64,000 nucleotides of DNA from Mongoliitalea lutea (lineage in GTDB: Bacteria; Bacteroidota; Bacteroidia; Cytophagales; Cyclobacteriaceae). Of this stretch, positions 8,580-17,996 are shown one piece after another. A program made the translations under genes and the position numbers. The stretch is from NCBI RefSeq assembly GCF_014652135.1, contig NZ_BMYF01000003.1, forward strand, positions 124,001 to 188,000, in the 5' to 3' direction. The notes beneath the pieces are model-generated. The model made no database searches and was not told the DNA's origin. It worked only from the letters and a program-made list of their open reading frames with translations. The stretch's first letter is position 1; each line of letters starts with the position of its first letter.

Positions 8580-9791
8580 TTTACCAAGTATTCCTGAAAT
8601 TTTCATTAGTTCATCACTCGTTAGAATAACTGGATTTTTTCGATTTTGAAATGTGAGTTCGAGCACTCCATCTTCTAATGAAAGTGTGATATCCATTAGT
8701 TGTTTAATAGGATAGCTCCTTGTTTGGTGTCTATCTTGGATTTCAATTTGTCGGTTACTGATTCTTAAAATTCCCTCAAGGTCTACCACATAGCCTACTT
8801 CTTTGATACGCTGACGATTTTCCTGCCATGAATTCAAAATCCGTTTTGTTAAAAATTTGCCATGACCTTCAAAATAGCCTTCCTCAGCACGGACCATTTC
8901 TCTGCTGAAAGTTATTGGTCGTAACTCTTCTTCCTGAATAGTTCTCAATTCTTTAAACTGAACGATTAGATTTTTTTCTTCTTGAATCTTGTCGAGTGGC
9001 AATTTCCACGTAGTTTCTATTTCCCAAAGTAAGCGTTCTTCTGTATCAGATAATTGATGGTCTGCCAATGATTCATCCACGATAGTTTGGTAGAGGTATA
9101 TGGTGATGGCTTCTATTTGTTTTTCTTGAATAGGCAGAAATGAGCGTTCTTTTTGAATTTTCTTTAATTGACCTTCGGAAAGTTGGTTTTCCAGCCAGCA
9201 AAAAGCGGTATGTAAAGCCAATGATGCTTGGTTCGCTTCTTTAATTCTTTCAGTTTGTTGTTGCCATTGTTCAGCTGTCTGTTCTCTTACAGGTAAATCC
9301 TTGAGTACTTCGAATGCTTTGCAGATTAATTTTTGCTGTTCCTGTTGCTGATACCAATAATAGACCAAAGCAGCTGCTACAAGCAATCCTATGCCAGGCA
9401 AAATTGAAGGATTAAATAAAAACCACAGTACAATAAAGCCTGCAATAGCTAAAGGAATTTTACTCACTTCTCTGTTTAAAGCTGGAAGGTTAAGCTCATC
9501 TTTTTGAACGCCTACTAGAGGAAAGGTTAATCCTGTATCTTGAAATAGTTCGATAGCTGATTGCCGCTCAACAGTTGCCCGGTAAGAAGAATTCCCGCCT
9601 TTACCGCCAGTAACATTGCCCAAACTTTTTCGGTAATACAAGCCATGTCTTCCCCCATGAACATAGGCACGACCCTGTGAGTTTACACCGATTCTCGCGC
9701 CGGTAACACCCGCAGATAATCCAATTCCTGATTTAGAGAAATTTACTCGTAAAGGACCAAAATTCAGTCCTTTTCTTACATAAAAAGGCAT
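8565..9791 (-). CDS. DUF4236-domain membrane protein
   Basis: The 408-residue protein opens with a DUF4236 domain (MPFYVRKGLNFGPLRVNFSK, residues 1-20, then GLSAGVTGARIGVNSQGRAY and GLYYRKSL). Residues about 105-145 form one or two membrane segments (LAIAGFIVLWFLF, LLVAAALVYYWY). The rest is a Glu/Lys-rich, probably helical, cytoplasmic region ending in a beta-rich tail. DUF4236 often caps small phage or bacterial proteins of unknown role. No functional partner is evident; the gene reads away from the HisC-like gene with only about 60 nt between. Confidence 0.75.
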   Translation of the reverse strand: MPFYVRKGLNFGPLRVNFSKSGIGLSAGVTGARIGVNSQGRAYVHGGRHGLYYRKSLGNVTGGKGGNSSYRATVERQSAIELFQDTGLTFPLVGVQKDELNLPALNREVSKIPLAIAGFIVLWFLFNPSILPGIGLLVAAALVYYWYQQQEQQKLICKAFEVLKDLPVREQTAEQWQQQTERIKEANQASLALHTAFCWLENQLSEGQLKKIQKERSFLPIQEKQIEAITIYLYQTIVDESLADHQLSDTEERLLWEIETTWKLPLDKIQEEKNLIVQFKELRTIQEEELRPITFSREMVRAEEGYFEGHGKFLTKRILNSWQENRQRIKEVGYVVDLEGILRISNRQIEIQDRHQTRSYPIKQLMDITLSLEDGVLELTFQNRKNPVILTSDELMKISGILGKLTLV

Positions 9792-9850
9792 AGACAGTAA
9801 TTAGTTGCAACAAATTTTCCCTAATCCTACGAAAATCCTGAAACAAAGAT

Positions 9851-10975
9851 TTACCCCAAGATTTCCAAGGCTGCTTGATTAAACAGTTGAACCTCTTCTA
9901 CAGTGCCTGTACTTATCCTGCACCAATCGTTGAGAGGAGGGAATGGGCGTCCGATAATAATTCCTTTTTTCATAAATTCATCTGCAAGCTTGGATACATC
10001 CCTTTTCGCATGAAAGAATACAAAATTTGCTTGTGAGGGTAAATATTCCAATCCCAGTTGATCTAATGTGTTTTCAATTAGCTTACGGCATTCAAGGTTT
10101 TTTTTGAGGCTAAATTGATAAAATTCCTGATCATCTAAGGCTGCCTTTCCTGCCTCAATCGCCATAATATTTGTATTGGCAACTACGCGCTCTGAAAGCT
10201 TTTCTGCAATATCCGGTCTTGCTACCAGATAGCCCAAGCGGATTCCTGCCAGACCATAAACTTTGGAAAGTGTTTTGGATACAATTACATTTTTACCTTT
10301 TTTTACCAATTCTACCATGGAAGGATAATTGGGGTCTTCTATGTAATCACAATAAGCCTCATCGCTGAAGAGCATGGTTTTATTGCTGACAGATTCACAA
10401 AAATCCAATACTTGCTGAGCGGGTAGGAGTTTACCAGTAGGATTATTTGGGTTGCAAAGAAAGACTAACTTTGTTTTGGAGGAAATCCTTTTTTCTATTT
10501 CCTCCAAATCGTAATCGAACTCTTTATTTAAAGGAACCCAATTAATGGAGGCACCCCAGACTTCAGCATAGTTCATCAAGGATAAAAAAGTTGGCAAGCC
10601 TGAAATAATTTCATCCCCGGGTCCAGCGTAAGTAATTCCAGTGATTTTTAATCCTTCGGTAGACCCTGCTACTAGAACTATATGGTCAGCTGGGACTCCT
10701 TCTTTTTGAGCGATTTTTTCCCGTAGTGCAGTATTGTAGGACCAAGGATAGCGACAACCTAACTCAAAACCATCTATCATGGCTTTTCTCATCTTTTCGG
10801 ATGGACCATAAGGGTTCTCATTACTGCCAAGACGGATGGGAAGACTTAATTTTCTAGGATTGAATTTCTTGACTTCTTCCGTTGTCAATAAGCTACTGGC
10901 CTGCGCACCTGTCAAGAGTGTGGTTCCACTAATGATGCCTGCACTTTTAAGCCATTGTCTTCTCGATAGTTTCAT
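9851..10975 (-). CDS. Tat-exported HisC-like PLP aminotransferase
   Basis: This 374-residue fold-type I aminotransferase is most like histidinol-phosphate aminotransferases. Recognisable segments are LGSNENPYGPS (near 50), VAGSTEGLKI, the NPNNPTGKLL loop (near 176-185), the SDEAYCDY aspartate, and the PLP lysine in SKTLSKVYGLAGIRLGY. It carries a twin-arginine-like leader, SRRQWLKSAG followed by a hydrophobic stretch to AQA (3-26), which suggests periplasmic export of a cofactor-loaded enzyme. Biosynthetic HisC is cytoplasmic and no his genes are nearby, so a different substrate is likely. It may be the last gene of a minus-strand run including the reductase, patatin and YfcC-type genes. Confidence 0.85.
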   Translation of the reverse strand: MKLSRRQWLKSAGIISGTTLLTGAQASSLLTTEEVKKFNPRKLSLPIRLGSNENPYGPSEKMRKAMIDGFELGCRYPWSYNTALREKIAQKEGVPADHIVLVAGSTEGLKITGITYAGPGDEIISGLPTFLSLMNYAEVWGASINWVPLNKEFDYDLEEIEKRISSKTKLVFLCNPNNPTGKLLPAQQVLDFCESVSNKTMLFSDEAYCDYIEDPNYPSMVELVKKGKNVIVSKTLSKVYGLAGIRLGYLVARPDIAEKLSERVVANTNIMAIEAGKAALDDQEFYQFSLKKNLECRKLIENTLDQLGLEYLPSQANFVFFHAKRDVSKLADEFMKKGIIIGRPFPPLNDWCRISTGTVEEVQLFNQAALEILG

Positions 10976-11065
10976 AGATTATTTCTTCCTTAATGATGCA
11001 ATAAGCTACTAGAATCAATGACCACTTCCAAATTCCTTGGGATGTTTGGTTGATTTTTGTTTTGA

Positions 11066-12082
11066 CTATGCTAAGATGGATTCAATTGCCTGAATTTCTT
11101 CTTCGCTAAAGTGCAGATTTTCTAAGGTAGCGATATTTTCTTGGAGCTGTTTTGGATTACTAACGCCTATGAGAACAGATGTAATTTCTGGTTTCCTTAG
11201 AATCCAAGCTAAAGCCATCTGGGCCATTTTTTGGTCTCGTTGCTGAGCGATTACATTTAGGTTTTGAACTTTATTCAAAATCTCCGGTGTCAAATTGTTT
11301 TGGGTCAGATACCTGCCATCAGTGGCTATTCTACTGTCATCGGGTATGCCATTAAGGTATTTATCTGTCAGAATACCTTGCTCCAAGGGAGAAAATGCAA
11401 TGCCTCCAATTCCTTTTTCACGGAGTACATCCAATAACCCATTTTCAACCCATCGGTCAAACATGCTGTATCGTGGTTGATGGATTAATAGTCGAACTCC
11501 CATCGATTGTAAGATTTCGTAGGCTTGAACGGTCTGTTCTGCACTGTACTGGGAAATACCCACATAGAGCGCTTTTCCTTGCTTGACCATCAGTGCCAAT
11601 GCTTCCATCGTTTCTTCCATGGGTGTATCAGGGTCAGGACGATGATGATAAAATATATCTACATAGTCCAGCTCCATGCGCTTGAGGCTCTGGTCCAAAG
11701 ACGCGATAAGATATTTTTTGGACCCTAGATTCCCATAAGGTCCCGGCCACATGTCCCAACCAGCTTTTGAGGAAACGATCAATTCATCTCTGTATGCTTT
11801 CAAATCAGTTGTCAAAATCCGTCCAAAGTTTTCCTCAGCCGATCCAAAGGGTGGACCATAATTATTGGCTAAGTCAAAGTGGTTAATTCCTGAATCAAAA
11901 GCGGTCCGAATAATCTGACGCATTTCAGTAAAGTTTCCATTATGACCAAAGTTATGCCATAGACCCAAGGAAAGAAGCGGGAGCTGAATGCCGCTATTCC
12001 CGCATCTGCGGTAGTGCATATGGTCATAGCGGTCAGGATTAGCACTGTAAGTTGGTAGTGGATTGTGGTCGTTTATTCTCAT
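11066..12082 (-). CDS. Aldo/keto reductase (YghZ/GAP-reductase type)
   Basis: This 338-residue NADPH-dependent aldo/keto reductase resembles YghZ (L-glyceraldehyde 3-phosphate reductase) and Kv-beta-like reductases. Features are the long N-terminus with YRRCGNSGIQLPLLSLGLW, the catalytic tyrosine in DLANNYGPPFGSAE (near 75-90), the lysine in SSKAGWDMWPGPYG, and YVDIFYHHRPD. Its ATG overlaps the patatin stop codon as ATGA (12079-12082), so the two are probably translationally coupled. Substrate is not determinable. Confidence 0.93.
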   Translation of the reverse strand: MRINDHNPLPTYSANPDRYDHMHYRRCGNSGIQLPLLSLGLWHNFGHNGNFTEMRQIIRTAFDSGINHFDLANNYGPPFGSAEENFGRILTTDLKAYRDELIVSSKAGWDMWPGPYGNLGSKKYLIASLDQSLKRMELDYVDIFYHHRPDPDTPMEETMEALALMVKQGKALYVGISQYSAEQTVQAYEILQSMGVRLLIHQPRYSMFDRWVENGLLDVLREKGIGGIAFSPLEQGILTDKYLNGIPDDSRIATDGRYLTQNNLTPEILNKVQNLNVIAQQRDQKMAQMALAWILRKPEITSVLIGVSNPKQLQENIATLENLHFSEEEIQAIESILA

Positions 12083-13107
12083 GAGGGGGTTTTGTTATCT
12101 ATTAATTTGCGCACGATTGTATCGATAAAATCAGCATTTTCTGTTACATAAAACTCTCCGGCTTCTTCCAAAGCTTTCATATTTTCTTTGCAGGCATCAT
12201 CCATATCCGGTTTAGCCTTGTGTAAGCTTGGTTCGATGCGAATATAACCTTCTGGATTGTTTCCTGCATCAAATAACCACTCTAATTGGTGGGAAACTGT
12301 TTCTGAATTGCCGGACATCATGATATCTATCAATGGTCTTATCCATTGTACCAAACCAAAGCGCTTGGCCCGCTCAAATGGTATGGATTCCTTAACGCTT
12401 CCAGTGCCTACAGAAAGCATCAGCATATCTTTGGAGCTTGGTCTATGAATATCACCAAAATCACATTTTCTGGCTTCTGCATATGCACACATCGCAGGGT
12501 TATTGGCAAATACTCCACCATCTATCAAGGCATGTGCTACTCCTTTTCTGGATAAAATCTGGGCAGCTTCAAAATAAGTTGGAGCGGCCGCAGTCGCTTG
12601 TGCCACATCCCGAACCAAGAAGTCAAAGGATTCATGGTCACAGGCTTTTCCATATTTGAAAAAGCTAGCTTTCCTAGCTTCGATATCATAAGCGGTAAAT
12701 AGGCAAGGTTTCAATAATTCACTGAGATAAGTATCTCCAAAATATGTTTTAAGTGTTTGAATTAGTTGAGTATTTGGATATTTTTCCTCTTTGAATCCAA
12801 ATAAAGTCCTTAACCTGTGCCCTAAGGGTTTTTTGAATATTTCTTCCCCATTTTCTAAATACAATTGGACAACTTCATACATGGAGTACAAGGGTCGGTG
12901 TGGATTATTCCTGTCTGGAATTAGCATACCGCACCCTAAGATTCCTCCTGTGCTTGTACCAGCTACAAAATCAATATAGTCAAGGAGCCGTGCCTGGGAG
13001 TTTTGTGTGCGTTCTTGAATTTTTTGTTCGATTTTGCTGAGGATGGTACCAGGTAAAATACCTCTAATACCTCCTCCATCAATGGAGAGGATAGCTACTT
13101 TTTTCAT
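12079..13107 (-). CDS. Patatin-like phospholipase
   Basis: The 342-residue patatin-family lipid acyl hydrolase has the oxyanion-hole motif DGGGIRGILPG (10-20), the nucleophile serine in GTSTGG (near 50-55), and the catalytic aspartate in DGGVFANNPA (near 195). It lacks a signal peptide, so it probably acts on inner-leaflet phospholipids. The family includes both housekeeping lipases and CapV-type defence effectors. There is no cyclic-nucleotide synthase or other defence gene beside it, so a housekeeping role is more likely. It is coupled to the aldo/keto reductase. Confidence 0.92.
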   Translation of the reverse strand: MKKVAILSIDGGGIRGILPGTILSKIEQKIQERTQNSQARLLDYIDFVAGTSTGGILGCGMLIPDRNNPHRPLYSMYEVVQLYLENGEEIFKKPLGHRLRTLFGFKEEKYPNTQLIQTLKTYFGDTYLSELLKPCLFTAYDIEARKASFFKYGKACDHESFDFLVRDVAQATAAAPTYFEAAQILSRKGVAHALIDGGVFANNPAMCAYAEARKCDFGDIHRPSSKDMLMLSVGTGSVKESIPFERAKRFGLVQWIRPLIDIMMSGNSETVSHQLEWLFDAGNNPEGYIRIEPSLHKAKPDMDDACKENMKALEEAGEFYVTENADFIDTIVRKLIDNKTPS

Positions 13108-13135
13108 TGTAAAAGATGGTTAGTGGTCCCCTAAT

Positions 13136-14470
13136 TTACAATAAAAATACTGCTAATACTACTGATATAGAGGCAATTCCGAAAATAATTAAAAAGGGTC
13201 TCCATGCAAATTTTATCCAGTCTTTGTAGGAGATCCCAGCAGCGGTAAGAATAGCCATCAATCCGCCATTGCTTGGTGTGATCAAATCCATCATCCCTGC
13301 CCCATATTGATAGGCTAATACCACTACTTGTCTGGACATTCCAATCAAATCGGCCAATGGACTCAATAAAGGCACGGTCAATACAGCCTGTCCTGAAGTG
13401 CTTGGTACGGGGATATGGAGGATTGCCTGCGCTATCAGCATTCCAAATGCAGATAAGGCTGTTGGTAGATTTTCTAAAGGATTGAAAAGCCCCAAAATCA
13501 AGGTATCGATGATTTGACCCTCTTGAAGCACAAGGTAGATGCTTCGTGCCAAGCCTACAATCACCCCAGCAAATACCAATTCGGCAAAACCAGCGGAGTA
13601 GGCTTTGGCTGTTCCATTGACACCCAGCTTACCAATAATACCGGCACTCATGCCCAATACAAAAAAGATAGCTGACATTTCATTGTAATCCCAATCCCAG
13701 TTAGTCAAACCGTAAATCATGACAGTAAACGTAAGTGCCACAAGCACAAGAATAAGGCTATGATTCCATGACAACTCCTGCTTATTTCCAGATTGAGTGG
13801 TCTCAATGGCTTGTTTGTCTTTGCCATAGTTAATGACATAAGCAATCCATATTGTCAATGCAATGATAAAAAATACCATTCGGTATAGTCCATCTGAAAA
13901 CACATCTACATTGGCAACTTTCTGGGCAATAATTACTGAAAATGGATTGGTAGGACCAAAAGAGCCACCTATAAGCGCACATCCCAGACTTATGGCAACG
14001 CCTGCTATTCGAGTATATCCGATTTTCCCGACCAAAATCATCAATACAGGAACCATGGCGATGATTTCCTCTTGCAAACCGTTCAAAGCGCCTGCTGTGG
14101 CAAACAGCATTCCAACGATAATGAGGAGAGAGGATTTAGCATTTTTAAATCGATGCACTAAAACTTCCAATCCCGACTGAAAAGCACCTGTTTGATCCAC
14201 TACGTAAAAAGCACCTCCAATGATGAGGATTAATACCACTACTTCAGCCCCTTCAATGATTCCCTCAGGTATGGATAAAAACGTTTTTCCAATGCTGACA
14301 GGTTGGGAGCCTTGTGCAGTGTAACTTCCGGGGACAACAAGCTCACGGCCTGTGCTTTCATCCAACACCCGTTCAAATGTACCAGCAGGCACAAGGTAAG
14401 TAAGTGCTGAAGCAATAAAAACAAAGCTCAGCATGATTATCAAAGGATGCGGAAAGGAAAGTTTCTTCAT
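13136..14470 (-). CDS. YfcC/DcuC-family transporter
   Basis: This 444-residue polytopic membrane protein belongs to the YfcC/DcuC (ion transporter superfamily) group. These proteins transport C4-dicarboxylates, basic amino acids or related anions; the substrate here is unknown. Typical segments are FPHPLIIMLSFVFIASALTY followed by LVPAGTFERV at the start, GALNGLQEEIIAMVPVLMI in the middle, and PVPSTSGQAVLTVPLLSPLA and LITPSNGGLMAIL near the end. It starts 8 nt after the exported zinc protein and is followed 28 nt later by patatin, so the minus-strand genes probably form an operon. Confidence 0.9.
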   Translation of the reverse strand: MKKLSFPHPLIIMLSFVFIASALTYLVPAGTFERVLDESTGRELVVPGSYTAQGSQPVSIGKTFLSIPEGIIEGAEVVVLILIIGGAFYVVDQTGAFQSGLEVLVHRFKNAKSSLLIIVGMLFATAGALNGLQEEIIAMVPVLMILVGKIGYTRIAGVAISLGCALIGGSFGPTNPFSVIIAQKVANVDVFSDGLYRMVFFIIALTIWIAYVINYGKDKQAIETTQSGNKQELSWNHSLILVLVALTFTVMIYGLTNWDWDYNEMSAIFFVLGMSAGIIGKLGVNGTAKAYSAGFAELVFAGVIVGLARSIYLVLQEGQIIDTLILGLFNPLENLPTALSAFGMLIAQAILHIPVPSTSGQAVLTVPLLSPLADLIGMSRQVVVLAYQYGAGMMDLITPSNGGLMAILTAAGISYKDWIKFAWRPFLIIFGIASISVVLAVFLL

Positions 14471-14478
14471 GGGTTGGG

Positions 14479-15243
14479 TTACTCGTTTGTATTCGCATGC
14501 AAAGATTGCAATTTTTGGAATACAAGCGACATATGCTTGGGTGCAGCTTGGTGGTTACAGATATTTTCTTCTACCATTCTCCCCAAACCATTACAACTGC
14601 GGCAATCACTGACTTCTTCTAAACTTCCTTCACATTGTGGACAGGTATGTTTTCCCTGACCGCTGCACTGACCACATTCATGGTATTCTACGATGTTGAA
14701 TATATTTCTTCGGGTTACCAAACCTTTTCCAAAACATCGGTTACAGCCAACTGCCCCACGTCCTTTACAGTAATTACAGGGTTGAGAGATTTTTTTCTCT
14801 CCTTCACAGGTGGTACACAAAGCATAGCGATAACCTCTTCTATCGCACAAATCACAAGCTTGTATGGCTTTTAGTGGTTCTTTTAACCGCTCTTCTAGGT
14901 CTTTAGCTTTTTGGTAATTTTCTCCCCTGAATCCATTTATTTGAAGATATCTTGAGAGGAAGTTTTGACTATTATCGTACTGTTCCAATTGAAATAAGGT
15001 CTCCGCAAAGAAATAGGGCATTTCAGGAGGAATAGGCTGATTGCTTTCGATGATCTGTCTAAAAAATGTATTGGCTTTTTGATAATCACCCTTTTCCATT
15101 TCTGTTAAGGCACTGTTCATGAGTCGGGAGGTGTTGCCAAGATTGGGGCGTACCTGTGCTTCCAAGTTTCCGAACAGGTAACAGCTTATAAAAATGAATG
15201 CAAAACTTATTTTAAGATGTGTTTTTGGGTTTAGTATATTCAT
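14479..15243 (-). CDS. Exported TPR-like protein with DnaJ-type Cys-rich repeats
   Basis: The 254-residue product (ATG 15243; an in-frame ATG at 15264 would add seven residues) has a signal peptide ending near GNLEAQ. Residues about 40-100 form a TPR-like helical stretch (LTEMEKGDYQKANTFFRQII, then AETLFQLEQYDNSQNFL). The second half carries seven CxxC motifs, several as CxxCxGxG (for example CNYCKGRG, CNRCFGKG, CGQCSGQG), the pattern of the DnaJ zinc-binding domain. There is no J-domain. It may bind zinc and unfolded or partner proteins in the periplasm. It precedes the YfcC-type transporter by 8 nt. Confidence 0.75.
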   Translation of the reverse strand: MNILNPKTHLKISFAFIFISCYLFGNLEAQVRPNLGNTSRLMNSALTEMEKGDYQKANTFFRQIIESNQPIPPEMPYFFAETLFQLEQYDNSQNFLSRYLQINGFRGENYQKAKDLEERLKEPLKAIQACDLCDRRGYRYALCTTCEGEKKISQPCNYCKGRGAVGCNRCFGKGLVTRRNIFNIVEYHECGQCSGQGKHTCPQCEGSLEEVSDCRSCNGLGRMVEENICNHQAAPKHMSLVFQKLQSLHANTNE

Positions 15244-15442
15244 TGACTTCCAGTATTCTTTCATGTGTTATGAACTAACAATCAAACATAGCACTAATCT
15301 GTTTTTTAAACCGCATGTTTTCTGCAAAAATTCCCATCATTTGATGGTTGATTCACAGTTTTGATTGTAATTTTGAATTCATTTTATCAAATAATCTGTG
15401 AGAGTAGGAGTTTTAGAGGCCTTAACAGCAGGTAAATAGGGT

Positions 15443-16663
15443 ATGCAAAAATTAAGAATTGGAATCATTGGTGCAGGTGCGGCAGGTTATTTTTCTGCAA
15501 TTCATGCAGCATCTATCCATACAGAGGTGACAATTCTGGAGAAAACCTCTAAAGTTTTGTCAAAAGTCAAAATATCAGGAGGAGGCAGGTGCAATGTCAC
15601 CCATCAAGCTCCTGAGATTTCCAAATTGGTCAAGTCTTACCCAAGAGGGGCTAATTTTTTGAAAAAAGTATTTCGTCATTTTGCTATGCCAGATACGGTT
15701 GATTGGTTTGAAAGTAGGGGAGTAGCGCTCAAGACAGAGGAAGATGGCCGAATGTTTCCCGTGACCAATAGCTCCCAAAGTATCATTGATGCCTTAGTCA
15801 ATGAAGCTACTCAAAAAAACATCTCAGTGAAGTTGAATGAGCATGTGCAAGGAATAGTAAAACACGGTGAAACTTTTGAAGTGCAAACGGTCAAGAATAA
15901 ATTCGTTTTTGATCGACTGATCATATGCGCAGGAGGCAGTCCAAAATCTTCTGGTTATGAATTCATTCAAAAGCTTGGACATACCATCGTGGATCCTATA
16001 CCCTCACTATTTACATTCAATACCCCTCAATCACCCCTGAAATCCTTGATGGGGATATCCATGCGGGATGCTTCTGTGAAACTGGAAGGTACCAAACTCC
16101 TATATCGTGGTCCAGTGCTGATTACGCATTGGGGTATCAGTGGTCCGGCAGTGCTCAAGCTTTCTGCTTTTGGAGCTGAATGGCTAGCAGAAATGCAGTA
16201 CACTGCCAATGCACATATTCGTTGGGGGTTTGATTGGACAGAGTCAGATTTGATCTTAAATTTGGGAGCTTTTAAAGCGAAGCACCCGAAGAAGAAAATC
16301 TGCACGAATTCTCTTTTTGGTGTTCCTCAACGGCTTTGGGCTTTTTTTGTAGCAGAATCAGGTATTACTGAGGAGCAGATTTGGGAAAATTTATCAAAAA
16401 AACTCTTCAATAAGCTTGTTCAAAATCTTTTTTGCTATGTTGTACCTATTCAAGGAAAGACGACCTTCAAAGAAGAATTTGTGACAGCAGGTGGTATTGA
16501 TCTTAGCTTAGTAAATCCAGAGAACCTGGAAAGTAAGTTGATAAATGGTTTGTTTTTTGCTGGTGAGGTATTGAATATTGATGGGATAACTGGAGGATTT
16601 AACTTTCAAGCTGCGTGGAGTACTGGTTATCTCGCTGGTCAAAGCAGTCAAAAATTACCATAA
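15443..16663 (+). CDS. HI0933-family FAD-dependent oxidoreductase
   Basis: The 406-residue flavoprotein belongs to the HI0933/YhiN (BaiN-like) family. The N-terminal Rossmann fingerprint is IGIIGAGAAGYFSAIHAA (5-22), followed by the family signature KISGGGRCNVTH (near 45-56). The C-terminal end has GLFFAGEVLNIDGITGGFNFQAAWSTG, split here as the FAD-contacting GEVLNIDG and GGFNFQ blocks. Physiological substrate is not established for most members. The Hpt-like gene begins 8 nt downstream, so the two may be cotranscribed. Confidence 0.93.
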   Translation: MQKLRIGIIGAGAAGYFSAIHAASIHTEVTILEKTSKVLSKVKISGGGRCNVTHQAPEISKLVKSYPRGANFLKKVFRHFAMPDTVDWFESRGVALKTEEDGRMFPVTNSSQSIIDALVNEATQKNISVKLNEHVQGIVKHGETFEVQTVKNKFVFDRLIICAGGSPKSSGYEFIQKLGHTIVDPIPSLFTFNTPQSPLKSLMGISMRDASVKLEGTKLLYRGPVLITHWGISGPAVLKLSAFGAEWLAEMQYTANAHIRWGFDWTESDLILNLGAFKAKHPKKKICTNSLFGVPQRLWAFFVAESGITEEQIWENLSKKLFNKLVQNLFCYVVPIQGKTTFKEEFVTAGGIDLSLVNPENLESKLINGLFFAGEVLNIDGITGGFNFQAAWSTGYLAGQSSQKLP

Positions 16664-16671
16664 TTGAGAAT

Positions 16672-17010
16672 ATGCCTATTAATTTAAATATAATCGACGT
16701 TCTTGCAGAGGGAGATATCGAATTCAAAAATGAGTTGGTAACTGCACTTTATAACTCTTTGAATGAGTTCAAAGAAAGATACATTTTAGGGGCTCGGGAA
16801 CATGATATGGCTGCTATCCAAGAAATCAGGCATAAAGTGAAACCTTCTCTATCCCTATTCGAAATGCATGAGCTTACAAGAATTGTGTATGAAGGAAAGG
16901 CTATTTTGGAGGAAAATGGCTTTTCCCCCGAATTTCGTGATCATTTGATTTTATTTAGACAGCAAGTTGACCAAGCAATTGCCTACATTAAACCATTAGT
17001 AGAAGCTTAA
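16672..17010 (+). CDS. Hpt-like phosphotransfer protein
   Basis: The 112-residue, all-helical protein has a histidine (His54) in EIRHKVKPSLSLFEMHEL, which resembles the Hpt-domain phosphorylation site (xxHxLKGSSxxxG-like) although the following glycine pattern is not canonical. If active, it would relay phosphoryl groups in a two-component system. No histidine kinase or response regulator is nearby. The ATG at 16672 is chosen; the longer open frame overlaps the preceding gene. It converges with gap, overlapping it by 4 nt. Confidence 0.55.
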   Translation: MPINLNIIDVLAEGDIEFKNELVTALYNSLNEFKERYILGAREHDMAAIQEIRHKVKPSLSLFEMHELTRIVYEGKAILEENGFSPEFRDHLILFRQQVDQAIAYIKPLVEA

Positions 17011-17996
17011 ATTTTTCGAACCAAATCTACCAAGCGGTTGGAATACCCGGCTTCATTGTCATACCATCCCACGATTTTACAAAGATTCCCTTTGACGGAA
17101 GTAAGACCTGCATCAAATATACAGGAGTGAGGGTCTCCAATGATGTCTATAGATACAATAGGGTCATTACAGTAGGATAGTATTCCCTTCAGATTAGTTT
17201 CTGAAGCTATTTTAAATACCTTATTGATTTCCTCGGCAGTGGTGGTTTTTTCCAAGCTCACAATCATATCTGTCAATGAACCATCCGGAACAGGAACACG
17301 CATGGCCGATGCTTCTATTTTCCCTTTTACAGTAGGATATACCAATTCAGTTGCAATAGCTGCATTGGTTGTGGTGGGAATGATGGAATATGCCGCTGCT
17401 CTTGCCCTTCTCAAGTCCCGGTGAGGAGCATCATGCAGGTTTTGGTCATTGGTGTATGAGTGCACAGTGGATACAAAGCCATGTGCTATGCCAAAATGCT
17501 CATCCAAGACCTTGACCATTGGAGCTAAGCAATTGGTCGTACAGGAGGCATTTGAAATGATTAATTCATTGCCTGTCAAGATATGGTCATTGACCCCAAG
17601 GACCACTGTTGGGATATCTCCTTTGGCGGGGGCGGTGATGATTACTTTTTTTGCTCCGGCTTGGAGGTGTTTGGCAGCATCCGTGCTTTGGGTAAATCTG
17701 CCTGTGGATTCTAAGACTACATCAACAGCCAATTCATGCCATGGGATATTAGCAGGGTTTGCTTCAGCGAAGATTTTTATTTTCCTGCCTTTGACATGGA
17801 GGAAGCCATCTTCCACTAGAACAGGGTGAGGGTACCTCCCATGAATGGAATCGTATTGAAGTAAATGTGCTAAGGTCTCTGGATTAGTCAGATCATTTAC
17901 TGCCACCAGCTCCAAATCATCACAATCCAATAAGAGTTTAAATGTCAACCTACCGATCCTACCACAACCATTAATTGCAACTCGTTTCTTTTTCAT
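17007..17996 (-). CDS. gap: Glyceraldehyde-3-phosphate dehydrogenase, type I
   Basis: The 329-residue glycolytic enzyme oxidises glyceraldehyde 3-phosphate to 1,3-bisphosphoglycerate using NAD(P). The nucleotide-binding start AINGCGRIGRLTFK (7-20) and the catalytic cysteine in SNASCTTNCLAP (near 148-159) are intact, as are HSYTNDQNLHD and GWYDNEAGYSNRL. It is a single gene with no glycolytic neighbours. The opening of the leader region holds no clear consensus promoter. Confidence 0.97.
   Translation of the reverse strand: MKKKRVAINGCGRIGRLTFKLLLDCDDLELVAVNDLTNPETLAHLLQYDSIHGRYPHPVLVEDGFLHVKGRKIKIFAEANPANIPWHELAVDVVLESTGRFTQSTDAAKHLQAGAKKVIITAPAKGDIPTVVLGVNDHILTGNELIISNASCTTNCLAPMVKVLDEHFGIAHGFVSTVHSYTNDQNLHDAPHRDLRRARAAAYSIIPTTTNAAIATELVYPTVKGKIEASAMRVPVPDGSLTDMIVSLEKTTTAEEINKVFKIASETNLKGILSYCNDPIVSIDIIGDPHSCIFDAGLTSVKGNLCKIVGWYDNEAGYSNRLVDLVRKI

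Noticed and set aside
8452-8649. Second frame starting MMNSEDFILKK with a hydrophobic stretch
   Set aside because: It overlaps both another weak frame and the convergent DUF4236 gene end, and has no family resemblance.
12079-13107. Patatin as a CBASS (CapV) defence effector
   Set aside because: No nucleotide cyclase or other defence genes adjoin it; it is coupled to an aldo/keto reductase and lies in a metabolic gene run.
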